Position numbers and translations under genes: made by a program. From CAYZEE01 sp964477485 (lineage in GTDB: Bacteria; Patescibacteriota; Microgenomatia; Levybacterales; UBA12049): 20,795 nt of DNA. A model generated the notes under the pieces. That model ran no database searches. It had not been told where the DNA came from and saw only the letters and a program-made list of their open reading frames with translations. Location: the NCBI GenBank assembly GCA_964477485.1, contig CAYZEE010000018.1, positions 1 to 20,795 of the forward strand. The letters are read 5' to 3'. Positions 1 through 6,196 of this stretch are shown in pieces (position 1 is the first letter of the stretch; each line of letters begins with the position of its first letter).

Positions 1-2
1 CA

Positions 3-725
3 GGAGGACTGCAGATAGCCCACACCATAAACCCCGACATCCCCGGCGTTCCCGCTCTCATCGATGAGGTAAAACAGGGAGTGGATTATGCGCGGGGACT
101 CATGGATCCCGGTCCCCCTTCAAAAGGAGACTTCTTTAATCCCAAAAGAGACTCAGGAGAGATAAGCGCTCTTAATACAGTTCCTTTACCTATAGATCAG
201 CAAATTGCCTTAATAAATGCAAAAACGAGTAAAGACGGCAGTACTTATTTTATCCTTCCCAATCCCGGCAGAAATACTATTCATTATAAAAAGAGCGCGG
301 AGAATGAGTACCAGACAATTGGACTCGAGGGCTTACCCGTAGGCTCCACGTTTGTGTCTCCGTATGACGGGTCTTTAGGCTGGACGAAGTATTATAAAAA
401 TGGAAGCTATCAAGGCATGTCTATAGAAATAGTGTCTAAAACGGAGATGGAGGCAAACGGAAGCTTAAAAATCCTTGTCTTCTTCAACGTAGTAGAGGAT
501 ATAAATCTGCTTCTTTCTGAAAATCTGTTCGAAATAGACAAGAGTGGTTCTCCCGGAAATGAAACAATTAGCAGCTCTTTAGCACCTATAAAAGCGGGCC
601 AATCAATATTCGCTGTAGCAAGCGATAGGGTTCTAGGCAATTCATATTTCGGCGGAAATTACCAGGTAGAGGTCGGGACAGCAAACATTCCTTCAAATAA
701 CAACAAGGCCCTTGTCGCCCCCTAA
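3..725 (+). CDS. C-terminal part of a secreted or soluble beta-rich protein, cut by the left edge
   Basis: The frame is open from base 3 to the TAA at 723-725 with no stop upstream, so this is the last 240 residues of a longer protein. The GTG at 81 and ATG at 102 are probably internal. No family is recognised with certainty. The visible part is hydrophilic with alternating beta-like segments and no membrane span. Around residue 119 of the fragment it has a 'SPYDGSLGW' segment and about 78 residues later 'IKAGQSIFAVAS'. This pairing resembles the first strand and the 'VKAGQ-I' turn of lipoyl or M23-peptidase-like beta barrels, but the M23 zinc ligands (HxxxD, HxH) are absent, so any such fold would be non-catalytic. 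The protein at 1852-2871 has the same layout, and both precede a Cys-rich surface gene. The coding call is firm; the fold is a guess. Confidence 0.75.
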   Translation, partial: GGLQIAHTINPDIPGVPALIDEVKQGVDYARGLMDPGPPSKGDFFNPKRDSGEISALNTVPLPIDQQIALINAKTSKDGSTYFILPNPGRNTIHYKKSAENEYQTIGLEGLPVGSTFVSPYDGSLGWTKYYKNGSYQGMSIEIVSKTEMEANGSLKILVFFNVVEDINLLLSENLFEIDKSGSPGNETISSSLAPIKAGQSIFAVASDRVLGNSYFGGNYQVEVGTANIPSNNNKALVAP

Positions 726-739
726 GCGGATAAAAACAC

Positions 740-770
740 TTGACACTAAGGATATATCATGAGATATACT
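740..770 (+). promoter_or_regulatory. Promoter of the short Cys-rich gene, with a 19-bp spacer
   Basis: A consensus -35 TTGACA lies at 740-745 and TATACT at 765-770, separated by 19 bp, longer than the optimal 17. Transcription would start near 777, about 6 bases before the ATG at 783. No Shine-Dalgarno sequence fits in so short a leader. A dyad (743-776) covers the spacer and the -10. A long spacer holding a dyad is typical of promoters that need an activator to twist the DNA (as in MerR-type control) or of repressible promoters. Confidence 0.55.
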
Positions 771-776
771 TAGTGT
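743..776 (+). promoter_or_regulatory. Operator-like dyad containing GATATATC
   Basis: Outer arms ACACTAAG (743-750) and CTTAGTGT (769-776) are exact reverse complements, and inner arms TATATC (753-758) and GATATA (763-768) pair around ATGA, with a 2-base bulge (751-752) on the left. The palindromic 8-mer GATATATC is at 751-758. The same 8-mer occurs twice in the SHOCT-padR promoter (16548-16555 and 16568-16575). The position over the spacer and -10 suggests a regulator site; the identity of the regulator is inference. Confidence 0.5.
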
Positions 777-782
777 AATAGA

Positions 783-1214
783 ATGAATACATTCTGTCCG
801 CCTCAAGAAAAACGAAGGGTTTTTTTCAAAAATAAGTTTATCAAAAAAATAGTAATCGTCGTTTTTATAATAATCGCAGCGTTCTTCATATCAACGGTAA
901 ATAAAAATATTAGCATAGCCAACGCTAGTACATGCGATACTACATCCAACTGCCTAAATGGAGTTGGAAATACAGGAGACTGCTGGCCCACTCAATACTT
1001 CTCAGATGGATCGTATTGTGAGCTTCAAGGATCGCCTTCCACAGGCTTCTGCAGTTGTGTATTCCCCACCCCCACCCCCTGTCCTGCGGGGCAGACGAAT
1101 CCGTATTATGGTTGCCTTCTCTGGGCATGCAGTTCTGTAAGCGGTTGCGGATCGACGAGCTGTTTTTCAAACGCGGATTGTCAGCCTCCAGCTACACCAA
1201 CACCCGTTTCTTAA
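783..1214 (+). CDS. Short Cys-rich membrane-anchored or secreted surface protein
   Basis: A 143-residue protein. Basic residues 9-22 precede a hydrophobic segment at about 23-40 (a string of I, V, F and A), so it is either an uncleaved anchor or a signal peptide. The exported part is rich in Cys, Ser, Gly and Pro with Cys-x-x-x-x-Cys spacings that suggest disulfides, and ends in a Pro/Thr linker 'PPATPTPVS'. Residues 95-118 match residues 98-121 of the 1084-residue protein at 2894-6148 exactly, and the DNA under them is identical over 71 bp. The product may be a truncated or stand-alone copy of the N-terminal module of that protein: it stops in the Pro/Thr linker where the large protein continues. 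No enzymatic domain is visible. Export and paralogy are well supported; function (surface or adhesion) is inferred. Confidence 0.8.
   Translation: MNTFCPPQEKRRVFFKNKFIKKIVIVVFIIIAAFFISTVNKNISIANASTCDTTSNCLNGVGNTGDCWPTQYFSDGSYCELQGSPSTGFCSCVFPTPTPCPAGQTNPYYGCLLWACSSVSGCGSTSCFSNADCQPPATPTPVS
1065..1135 (+). repeat. 71-bp perfect direct repeat, copy 1
   Basis: Identical to 3185-3255 (offset 2120) at all 71 bases, including third codon positions, and in the same reading frame. It encodes the stretch from a PTPTP linker through CPAGQTNPYYGCLLWACSS. Identity falls off sharply on both sides although the protein character stays alike, which fits recent duplication or gene conversion. Confidence 0.95.
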
Positions 1215-1220
1215 AATCTG

Positions 1221-1229
1221 TGTTAAAAT
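1221..1229 (+). promoter_or_regulatory. Extended -10 promoter of the DUF4258/DUF2283 pair
   Basis: TGTTAAAAT (TG at 1221-1222, -10 TAAAAT at 1224-1229) ends 6 bases before the ATG at 1236. It lies 7 bases past the stop of the preceding gene. The predicted start point is at or within a base of the ATG, so the transcript would be leaderless. No clear -35 is seen, as is usual for TGn-extended promoters. Confidence 0.5.
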
Positions 1230-1235
1230 GCAAAT

Positions 1236-1490
1236 ATGAAGGTTATCTTCACTCGTCACGCAGAAAAGAAAATAAAAGACTTAGGAAAATTAGGCGTCTA
1301 TGTGACGAAATCTTCTGTAAGGCATATCCTCAAAAATCCTCTTAATGTTGACGCTCAATCTGATTACCCAAAGAGAATTGCCTCAGGAGCGTTTGGCAAA
1401 AAACATATCCTACGTATTGTTTTCCGTGAAGAAGATGATATAATTACTGTAATTACGTTTTACCCAACCAAGAAAGGGAGGTATTTCTAA
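1236..1490 (+). CDS. DUF4258-type small protein, candidate toxin of a toxin-antitoxin pair
   Basis: An 84-residue protein with the layout of the DUF4258 family: N-terminal 'FTRHAEKKI', a middle 'VRHILKNPLNV', and a C-terminal beta pair 'HILRIVFREEDD-IITVITFYPTKKGRYF'. The family is small, basic and RelE/BrnT-like in size and gene context. It is often found beside DUF2283 genes, as here, where the partner begins one base after this stop codon. A role as an RNase-type toxin is a prediction from context, with no proven catalytic residues to point at. The start is fixed by the conserved N-terminus and by the -10 box 6 bases upstream; there is no Shine-Dalgarno sequence. Confidence is high for the gene, fairly high for the family and low for the activity. 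Confidence 0.8.
   Translation: MKVIFTRHAEKKIKDLGKLGVYVTKSSVRHILKNPLNVDAQSDYPKRIASGAFGKKHILRIVFREEDDIITVITFYPTKKGRYF
1473..1481 (+). promoter_or_regulatory. Strong ribosome binding site of the DUF2283 gene
   Basis: AAAGGGAGG lies inside the end of the DUF4258 gene, 10 bases before the ATG at 1492. It gives the downstream partner much better initiation signals than the leaderless upstream gene, so the second protein could be made in excess of the first, as expected for an antitoxin. Confidence 0.6.
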
Positions 1491-1491
1491 C

Positions 1492-1719
1492 ATGAAATTC
1501 AAAAAGTTTCGTTATGACAAAGAGGATGATGTACTCATGGTATGGTTTTCCAAAAAACCTGTTGATTATGCTGAACAAGAAAAAAATCTTATCATACATT
1601 TTTCCAAAGAGAGTAAACCAGTGCTTATGGAGATTCTTGATGCATCAGAATTTCTAAAAGAGACTACAAAAATCCTCCCGCTAAAAATTAAGCAGCAGAT
1701 ATTCATGCAATCCTCCTAG
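1492..1719 (+). CDS. DUF2283 (YuzE-like) protein, candidate antitoxin
   Basis: A 75-residue protein with the DUF2283 pattern: 'FRYDKEDDVLMVWFSKKPV' (the family's 'YDxExDxLYI' start), then 'EKNLIIHFSKESKPVLMEILDASEFL' (the family's 'DxxGxxxGIEIxxAS' core). It starts one base after the stop of the DUF4258 gene and is surely co-transcribed with it. DUF2283/DUF4258 neighbours recur in bacteria and archaea and are widely suspected to be toxin-antitoxin modules. The family assignment is good and the antitoxin role is inferred. The order toxin-then-antitoxin would be like HigBA or BrnTA. Confidence 0.8.
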   Translation: MKFKKFRYDKEDDVLMVWFSKKPVDYAEQEKNLIIHFSKESKPVLMEILDASEFLKETTKILPLKIKQQIFMQSS

Positions 1720-1840
1720 CTTAACATCTTCCCCCGTAATTTCCTACTACTGTGGAACCCCGCGATAAAATAAATTCTTTTATAATTCTATTACAAGTTT
1801 TTATTGACAAGCTTATTTTTTAGTGAGAAAATGCAAGAGA

Positions 1841-1845
1841 AGGAG
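1841..1845 (+). promoter_or_regulatory. Ribosome binding site that sets the start at 1852
   Basis: AGGAG sits 6 bases before the ATG at 1852. The frame is also open from a TTG at 1804 and an ATG at 1831, but neither has a Shine-Dalgarno sequence. The TTG at 1804 is also the first part of TTGACA (1804-1809), a possible -35 with GAAAAT at 1827-1832 (17-bp spacer) as a modest -10. Confidence 0.6.
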
Positions 1846-1851
1846 AATTTT

Positions 1852-2871
1852 ATGGCTGTTGAACATCCGCAAGGAAGAATTCCAAGACCAATAGGCCCTA
1901 CTCCCCAGGAAGTACAGGAGGTAAATAGAAGAAGAGGAAAGAAAAGTATGGTCTCAAGACTTGCAGGAAGCACATCGGCAAAATTGGCTGCGGCTATTGT
2001 TATCCTTGGAGGAGGCTATGAGGCTTACCATGATGTTCCGGCAATACACGAAGAGCTAGACTCTCTTTATAATAAAACTCTTCAGCAACTCGGTATAGAA
2101 ACTGTCGTTCCGCAAGAGTTTAACAATAAAACCAGTGAAGGAGTCATTGGGAAAAATAACATACATATTATTTCACGACAGGAAGCAATGACGGCCAATC
2201 TTAAACCAGTTGCAGCTGATAATTCTTTAACATTTCTTTTTCCGATCCAATTGCCAGAGGGAGGGGCAAGAGTTCAATACATTAGACACCTTACAGGGTA
2301 TACCTTTGCTGAACCTCAGGCAGTACCAACACAGGATAGACAACGACAGGAAGAGGCTATAGCACAACAAGAAGAATTAAAACAAAAAGGGATAAAAGAT
2401 AGTATAGATTTTGTCCTGCCAATAGATAGTATCATTATAGCTCCTGTTGATGGACATATACTAATAACCAAAAGCCAGCAAAATTCGAATGAAGACCCGA
2501 ATAGGGCGCAATTTGCAAGATTTTTTTTCTACCAGCCTGAAACAGATATAACTTATGCATTATGGTTTTCCGATTTAGATGCATCACCCATTAGTGCTCC
2601 TTTTTATTCTTTTAATCTGGTCCAAGATGACACTCCTGATTTGTGGAGAGGAACAAGTTGGGAAAATTTACCTGTAATTCAGCAAGGAATGCCCATGTTA
2701 AGGACCACTAAAGATGGACAACGAGTGGAACTTAATATAAAAGCTTATAAAGGAAAAGTTGTCGGGCCACAAGCAGAAATAATATATAAAACGGCATCTC
2801 CAATTACCCCAGACTTTTTAACAGTCACCGATCCTGCTTCTGGCAAACAAAAACTAGTTGCATTAGAATAA
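1852..2871 (+). CDS. Membrane-associated protein of unknown function with a 'P-x-DG' barrel-like motif
   Basis: A 339-residue protein from the ATG at 1852. The N-terminus is Pro-rich and basic (to about residue 40), followed by one weak hydrophobic segment (about 41-58, 'KLAAAIVILGGG') that could anchor it with the C-terminus outside. A Gln/Glu-rich helix lies at about residues 165-182. Then comes 'IIIAPVDGHILI' near residue 195 and 'GMPMLRTTKDG' near residue 279. The partial protein at 3-725 has the same pair of motifs at almost the same distance (about 78 residues there, 82 here). The motif is reminiscent of lipoyl, HlyD or M23-like beta barrels but has no biotinyl/lipoyl Lys or zinc ligands. 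It precedes the giant surface gene by 22 bases, so the two may work together. Function unknown. Confidence 0.75.
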   Translation: MAVEHPQGRIPRPIGPTPQEVQEVNRRRGKKSMVSRLAGSTSAKLAAAIVILGGGYEAYHDVPAIHEELDSLYNKTLQQLGIETVVPQEFNNKTSEGVIGKNNIHIISRQEAMTANLKPVAADNSLTFLFPIQLPEGGARVQYIRHLTGYTFAEPQAVPTQDRQRQEEAIAQQEELKQKGIKDSIDFVLPIDSIIIAPVDGHILITKSQQNSNEDPNRAQFARFFFYQPETDITYALWFSDLDASPISAPFYSFNLVQDDTPDLWRGTSWENLPVIQQGMPMLRTTKDGQRVELNIKAYKGKVVGPQAEIIYKTASPITPDFLTVTDPASGKQKLVALE

Positions 2872-2881
2872 TAACTAAACA

Positions 2882-2887
2882 TATAAT
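2882..2887 (+). promoter_or_regulatory. -10 box of the giant surface protein gene
   Basis: A perfect TATAAT ends 6 bases before the ATG at 2894. A weak -35 (TTGCAT, 2858-2863, 18-bp spacer) overlaps the end of the preceding gene. There is no Shine-Dalgarno sequence. The predicted transcript starts at the ATG or within a base of it. Confidence 0.5.
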
Positions 2888-2893
2888 TAGTTT

Positions 2894-5800
2894 ATGGTAA
2901 AGAAATTCTGCCTAGTCCTAATTACCTTTATTTCCGTTTTTATCTTTATATTTACTATCAGCCAAATTTTCTCAAAACAAGTATCTGCCCAAACGTGCGG
3001 TCCATGGCTTCCAACTGCTTCTAGTCTTCCTTCATGTTCCAGCACATTGTTCGATGCAAATTGTAATAACACCGGTTCGTATACTGGAACTCAATGTTGT
3101 CAAAATTTAGGTTACGATTATTGTCAAGATACAGTTCCAGGACCTGGTCCCCAATATTCATTTCAGTGTTGCTATGCCCCTACTCCCACCCCCACCCCCT
3201 GTCCTGCGGGGCAGACGAATCCGTATTATGGTTGCCTTCTCTGGGCATGCAGTTCCATAAGTTCTTGCGGGAGTCAAAACTGTTCCTCAGATGCAGACTG
3301 CACGCCTTCTGCTACCCCTACCCATACTCCCACCCCTCCTGCCGGCGGATGTCAAAGCAACGCAGACTGCGGAACCTGCAGTCAATGCTGCGCAGGCTTC
3401 CCCAACAATTACTGCTCTTCGGCAAATACCTACTGCAACGGCTCCCCTATCCCCGGCTGCAGCATACTAACCCCAACCCCCGTACAATGTCTTGGAGGAT
3501 GTTTTGGAGTAACGGCATGTTCAGGCTGCACCAGGTATAACATGCTTTGTGACAGTTCAAATGCTCAATGTGATATAAATGGAAGCGTAGCTGATTCCTA
3601 TGATACAACTTGTCCCGGATGCAGTAGTTCAACTCCGGGAAATTGTAGTGCTTACGGCTGTAACGGACCAACATTAACAGCAACCTGGACAGCAAATGCT
3701 CTCTGCCCAAACTATTATGTATGGATAGTTGATCAAAATGGCAATCTTGTAGGTGCTTCTCCAGCCACTGGAGACAATAGTGGTAGTTGTGCCTCCCCAA
3801 ACCAACAAGTTACCAGCTGGACATTTGCCGCAAACTGCACCGGCATCACCAACTGCACAGTTGCTAACTTAGGTCCAAGTTATACATATACTGAAAAAGT
3901 CTATACTACGGCTTTCCCTTGTTGTAGTAATGCACCATGGTACACAACCAGCGTCACAACAGGAGCTTGTCTCTGTCCAGCAGTTCCTCCTCCTCCCACC
4001 GGTCTTTCCTCAAGCGGCACTTGCTCCGGAGGAGGAAACGCATCGGAAACTCTCAGCTGGAACGCTCCAAACTCCAGCTGGCAGGTTAGTGATTATTCAG
4101 TTGACCTCTGGACTTCAGCAAACTGGACTACTGTGTATACCGGTTATAACTGTAACGCCACAACGTGCTCAACCACTCCTATTAATAACCTGCTCACAAG
4201 CACCACATATTCATGGAGAGTCAGAGCATACAATCCGGTCGGCTGGGGAAATTATGCCAGCAGTACGTTTACCACTTCCTCCTGTCCTTCATCAATCTCG
4301 GGGTATGTTTATGTTGTAAATAGTAGCGGAACAGTGATATCAGATTACAGCGGTGCGACATTAACGCGCACCGGAAGTGTCACAACGACATCGGGCGGAA
4401 GCGGATACTATGTTTTCCCATCCCTTGCTCCCGGAATATACAATGTAAGCCTTACTGTTCCGGCAGGATATCTCGCCTACTCCTCAACAAGCCAAAACGC
4501 CTCTGTTCCGCCAAACGCGACGCTTAACTTTCAGATAAGACAGCCGTCAGTCACCATACAGGGACATTTTGTTTATCCCGATAATTTGGGCAATGTTGAT
4601 GATTTTGGCTCGCCTAATGGACCTACGAATATCGGCCAAGGGGCAACCATAACTAACGGGGCAAACACCTACCCTGTTACCTTGTCCGGCTGGGGAGCTT
4701 ACTACAACAACAGCTTGCCTCCGGCAAACGGCTATACAGTTACTGCCGCAAGTGTCCTAGGCTATACTCTTTCTTACTGTCAGAATATTTCTGCCAACTA
4801 TTGCCGCAGTGAATCAAACTACATATCCGGCAGTTCTGTATCAGGTATTAATCTGCCAAGCGACGGCAATTATGCCGACATCTGGTTTATGTACGCCCGA
4901 AAATACACAATTTCAGGTAATGTATTTCTGGACAATAATAAAAACGGGATACTGGACAGCGGAGAGGGAAATTATAATTCCAGCACCAGCTCTATTTACT
5001 ATCAAGGTCTTACAAACGGAACAGTTACTACAGGATCAGGAGCATACATAGCAGGCAGTCTTCCGGCAGGTTCATATGCTGTATTCTATCCTGCCCCCGG
5101 CACAAATTTGCCTTCGGGCTATAATATGACCTATCCTCTTAATGGGCCTCCGGCCTGGTTCTCTCTGCCGGTAGGTCCACCCTGTACTCCGGGGGCCATT
5201 GCCGGAGTCAACAACGCGCAATATGACGGGAGCTGCAATATAACCGGTCTTGATTTTGGCATAACCAATGTCCTGCCCTGGATACAATCAACAGGGACGG
5301 ATATAAGAAAAGACGGCGGATATTCTTATAACATACCTCCATCAAGCAGCAGCTGCGGAACAGTCCCTGATTATGCGTCAGTTGTAGGTGCAAGCGGAAC
5401 CCCGGGAATTATCTTTTCAGGCGACAATACGGCTTCTTTTGGCAGCGGACAAGCTTCTCAGTCCCCATACAACTGGGTTGTAGGAAGCGCGTCATATCCT
5501 GAAGTTTATTCTTCCCCGAACGGAGGTGTTTCAACATCTTACGCATATATTAGCTCTCTCGTGCAACAGGCAGGACTGACTCCGGTTGATTTAACAACAC
5601 CTACAAACTATTGCGGAACAGGCGGGCTTTCTTCATGCAATCTTTCTACTGCCACATTACCTCATGGACTTTATATCGCAAACGGAAGCCTTACTTTGAC
5701 TGGCGCAGCAAGCTATACATTTCCCTCTAGCCAGAACTACATGATACTTGTGCACGGAGACCTGACTATAAAAGAGCGTATTATTGTACCCGTCGGCTCA

Positions 5801-6148
5801 ACCGCAACATTTATAGTATCCGGCAATATCTATGTAGACAAAAGCGTGGGAGAAGCCAGTTTCACATCGGCTAATCCTGACATACAGGGTTTCTATAGCG
5901 CTGATAATAATTTTGTGGTTCAGGGAACAAATAACTGCGGGGCAGGTGCTGATTTAAGACTTAATATTGCAGGAGCTGTCGTTATGAATGCGGCGAGAAA
6001 CGGCGGCACTTTTCAAAATCAAAGGGATTTGTGCAGCGGTGATGCTTCCTGTCCTACTATATCCATACAAGAGAGACCTGATCTTATAATCAATGCCCCG
6101 CAGATTCTCAGAAAAACAAACGTAATCTACCAGGAAGTAGCGCCATAG
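2894..6148 (+). CDS. Giant secreted mosaic surface protein (Cys-rich repeats, FN3, SdrD-B/Cna-B-like domains)
   Basis: A 1084-residue exported protein. The signal peptide is at 1-32 (cleavage likely after 'QVSA'). Residues 33-200 are Cys-rich with Pro/Thr linkers, including the module shared with the 783-1214 gene (98-121) and a 'GGCQSNADCGTCSQCC' segment. About 200-360 is a second Cys-containing beta-rich region. About 364-462 is a fibronectin type III domain (core 'YSWRVRAYNPVGWGNY'). About 467-550 is a carboxypeptidase-regulatory/SdrD-B-like domain ('SISGYVYV' to 'LNFQI'). About 552-669 is a related repeat. About 671-792 is an SdrD-B-like domain with the calcium-loop sequence 'VFLDNNKNGILDSGE'. 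The C-terminal ~290 residues begin 'PWIQSTGTDIRKDGG', contain 'GDLTIKERIIVPVGS' and end in 'YQEVAP', a tail I associate with Microgenomates surface proteins. No sortase motif or C-terminal membrane span is seen. Likely adhesion or host-contact protein; the exact role is inferred. Confidence 0.88.
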   Translation: MVKKFCLVLITFISVFIFIFTISQIFSKQVSAQTCGPWLPTASSLPSCSSTLFDANCNNTGSYTGTQCCQNLGYDYCQDTVPGPGPQYSFQCCYAPTPTPTPCPAGQTNPYYGCLLWACSSISSCGSQNCSSDADCTPSATPTHTPTPPAGGCQSNADCGTCSQCCAGFPNNYCSSANTYCNGSPIPGCSILTPTPVQCLGGCFGVTACSGCTRYNMLCDSSNAQCDINGSVADSYDTTCPGCSSSTPGNCSAYGCNGPTLTATWTANALCPNYYVWIVDQNGNLVGASPATGDNSGSCASPNQQVTSWTFAANCTGITNCTVANLGPSYTYTEKVYTTAFPCCSNAPWYTTSVTTGACLCPAVPPPPTGLSSSGTCSGGGNASETLSWNAPNSSWQVSDYSVDLWTSANWTTVYTGYNCNATTCSTTPINNLLTSTTYSWRVRAYNPVGWGNYASSTFTTSSCPSSISGYVYVVNSSGTVISDYSGATLTRTGSVTTTSGGSGYYVFPSLAPGIYNVSLTVPAGYLAYSSTSQNASVPPNATLNFQIRQPSVTIQGHFVYPDNLGNVDDFGSPNGPTNIGQGATITNGANTYPVTLSGWGAYYNNSLPPANGYTVTAASVLGYTLSYCQNISANYCRSESNYISGSSVSGINLPSDGNYADIWFMYARKYTISGNVFLDNNKNGILDSGEGNYNSSTSSIYYQGLTNGTVTTGSGAYIAGSLPAGSYAVFYPAPGTNLPSGYNMTYPLNGPPAWFSLPVGPPCTPGAIAGVNNAQYDGSCNITGLDFGITNVLPWIQSTGTDIRKDGGYSYNIPPSSSSCGTVPDYASVVGASGTPGIIFSGDNTASFGSGQASQSPYNWVVGSASYPEVYSSPNGGVSTSYAYISSLVQQAGLTPVDLTTPTNYCGTGGLSSCNLSTATLPHGLYIANGSLTLTGAASYTFPSSQNYMILVHGDLTIKERIIVPVGSTATFIVSGNIYVDKSVGEASFTSANPDIQGFYSADNNFVVQGTNNCGAGADLRLNIAGAVVMNAARNGGTFQNQRDLCSGDASCPTISIQERPDLIINAPQILRKTNVIYQEVAP
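3185..3255 (+). repeat. 71-bp perfect direct repeat, copy 2
   Basis: Identical to 1065-1135 and in the same frame. It codes for residues 98-121 of the giant protein, the junction of a Pro/Thr linker and a Cys-rich module. Confidence 0.95.
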
Positions 6149-6196
6149 ACTGGCAACTAGCTACTAGAATTTAGCCACTAGTCGCTAGTTGCCAGT
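6149..6196. repeat. Long hairpin between convergent genes
   Basis: Arms 6149-6167 and 6178-6196 are reverse complements at 18 of 19 positions around a 10-base loop. The left arm begins just after the giant gene's stop codon; the right arm overlaps the last codons and stop (6185-6187) of murB. It is placed to end transcription from both sides or to protect both 3' ends. Neither side carries a real T-run, so classical intrinsic termination is doubtful. The motif CTAG occurs repeatedly within it (6157, 6164, 6178, 6185). Confidence 0.7.

Noticed and set aside
3..725. Active M23 endopeptidase
   Set aside because: Barrel-like motifs are present but no HxxxD or HxH zinc ligands are visible in the fragment.
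1055..1345. Open frame overlapping the Cys-rich gene and the DUF4258 gene
   Set aside because: It runs out of frame across the 71-bp repeat and the DUF4258 start; both overlapped genes have recognisable family or paralogue support while this frame has none.
1804..1851. Longer N-terminus for the 339-residue protein starting at TTG 1804
   Set aside because: The TTG has no Shine-Dalgarno sequence and is part of a TTGACA; AGGAG at 1841-1845 is well spaced for the ATG at 1852.
3094..3540. 148-codon open frame inside the giant surface gene
   Set aside because: A shadow frame; part of it mirrors the other shadow at 1055-1345 only because the 71-bp repeat is identical DNA.
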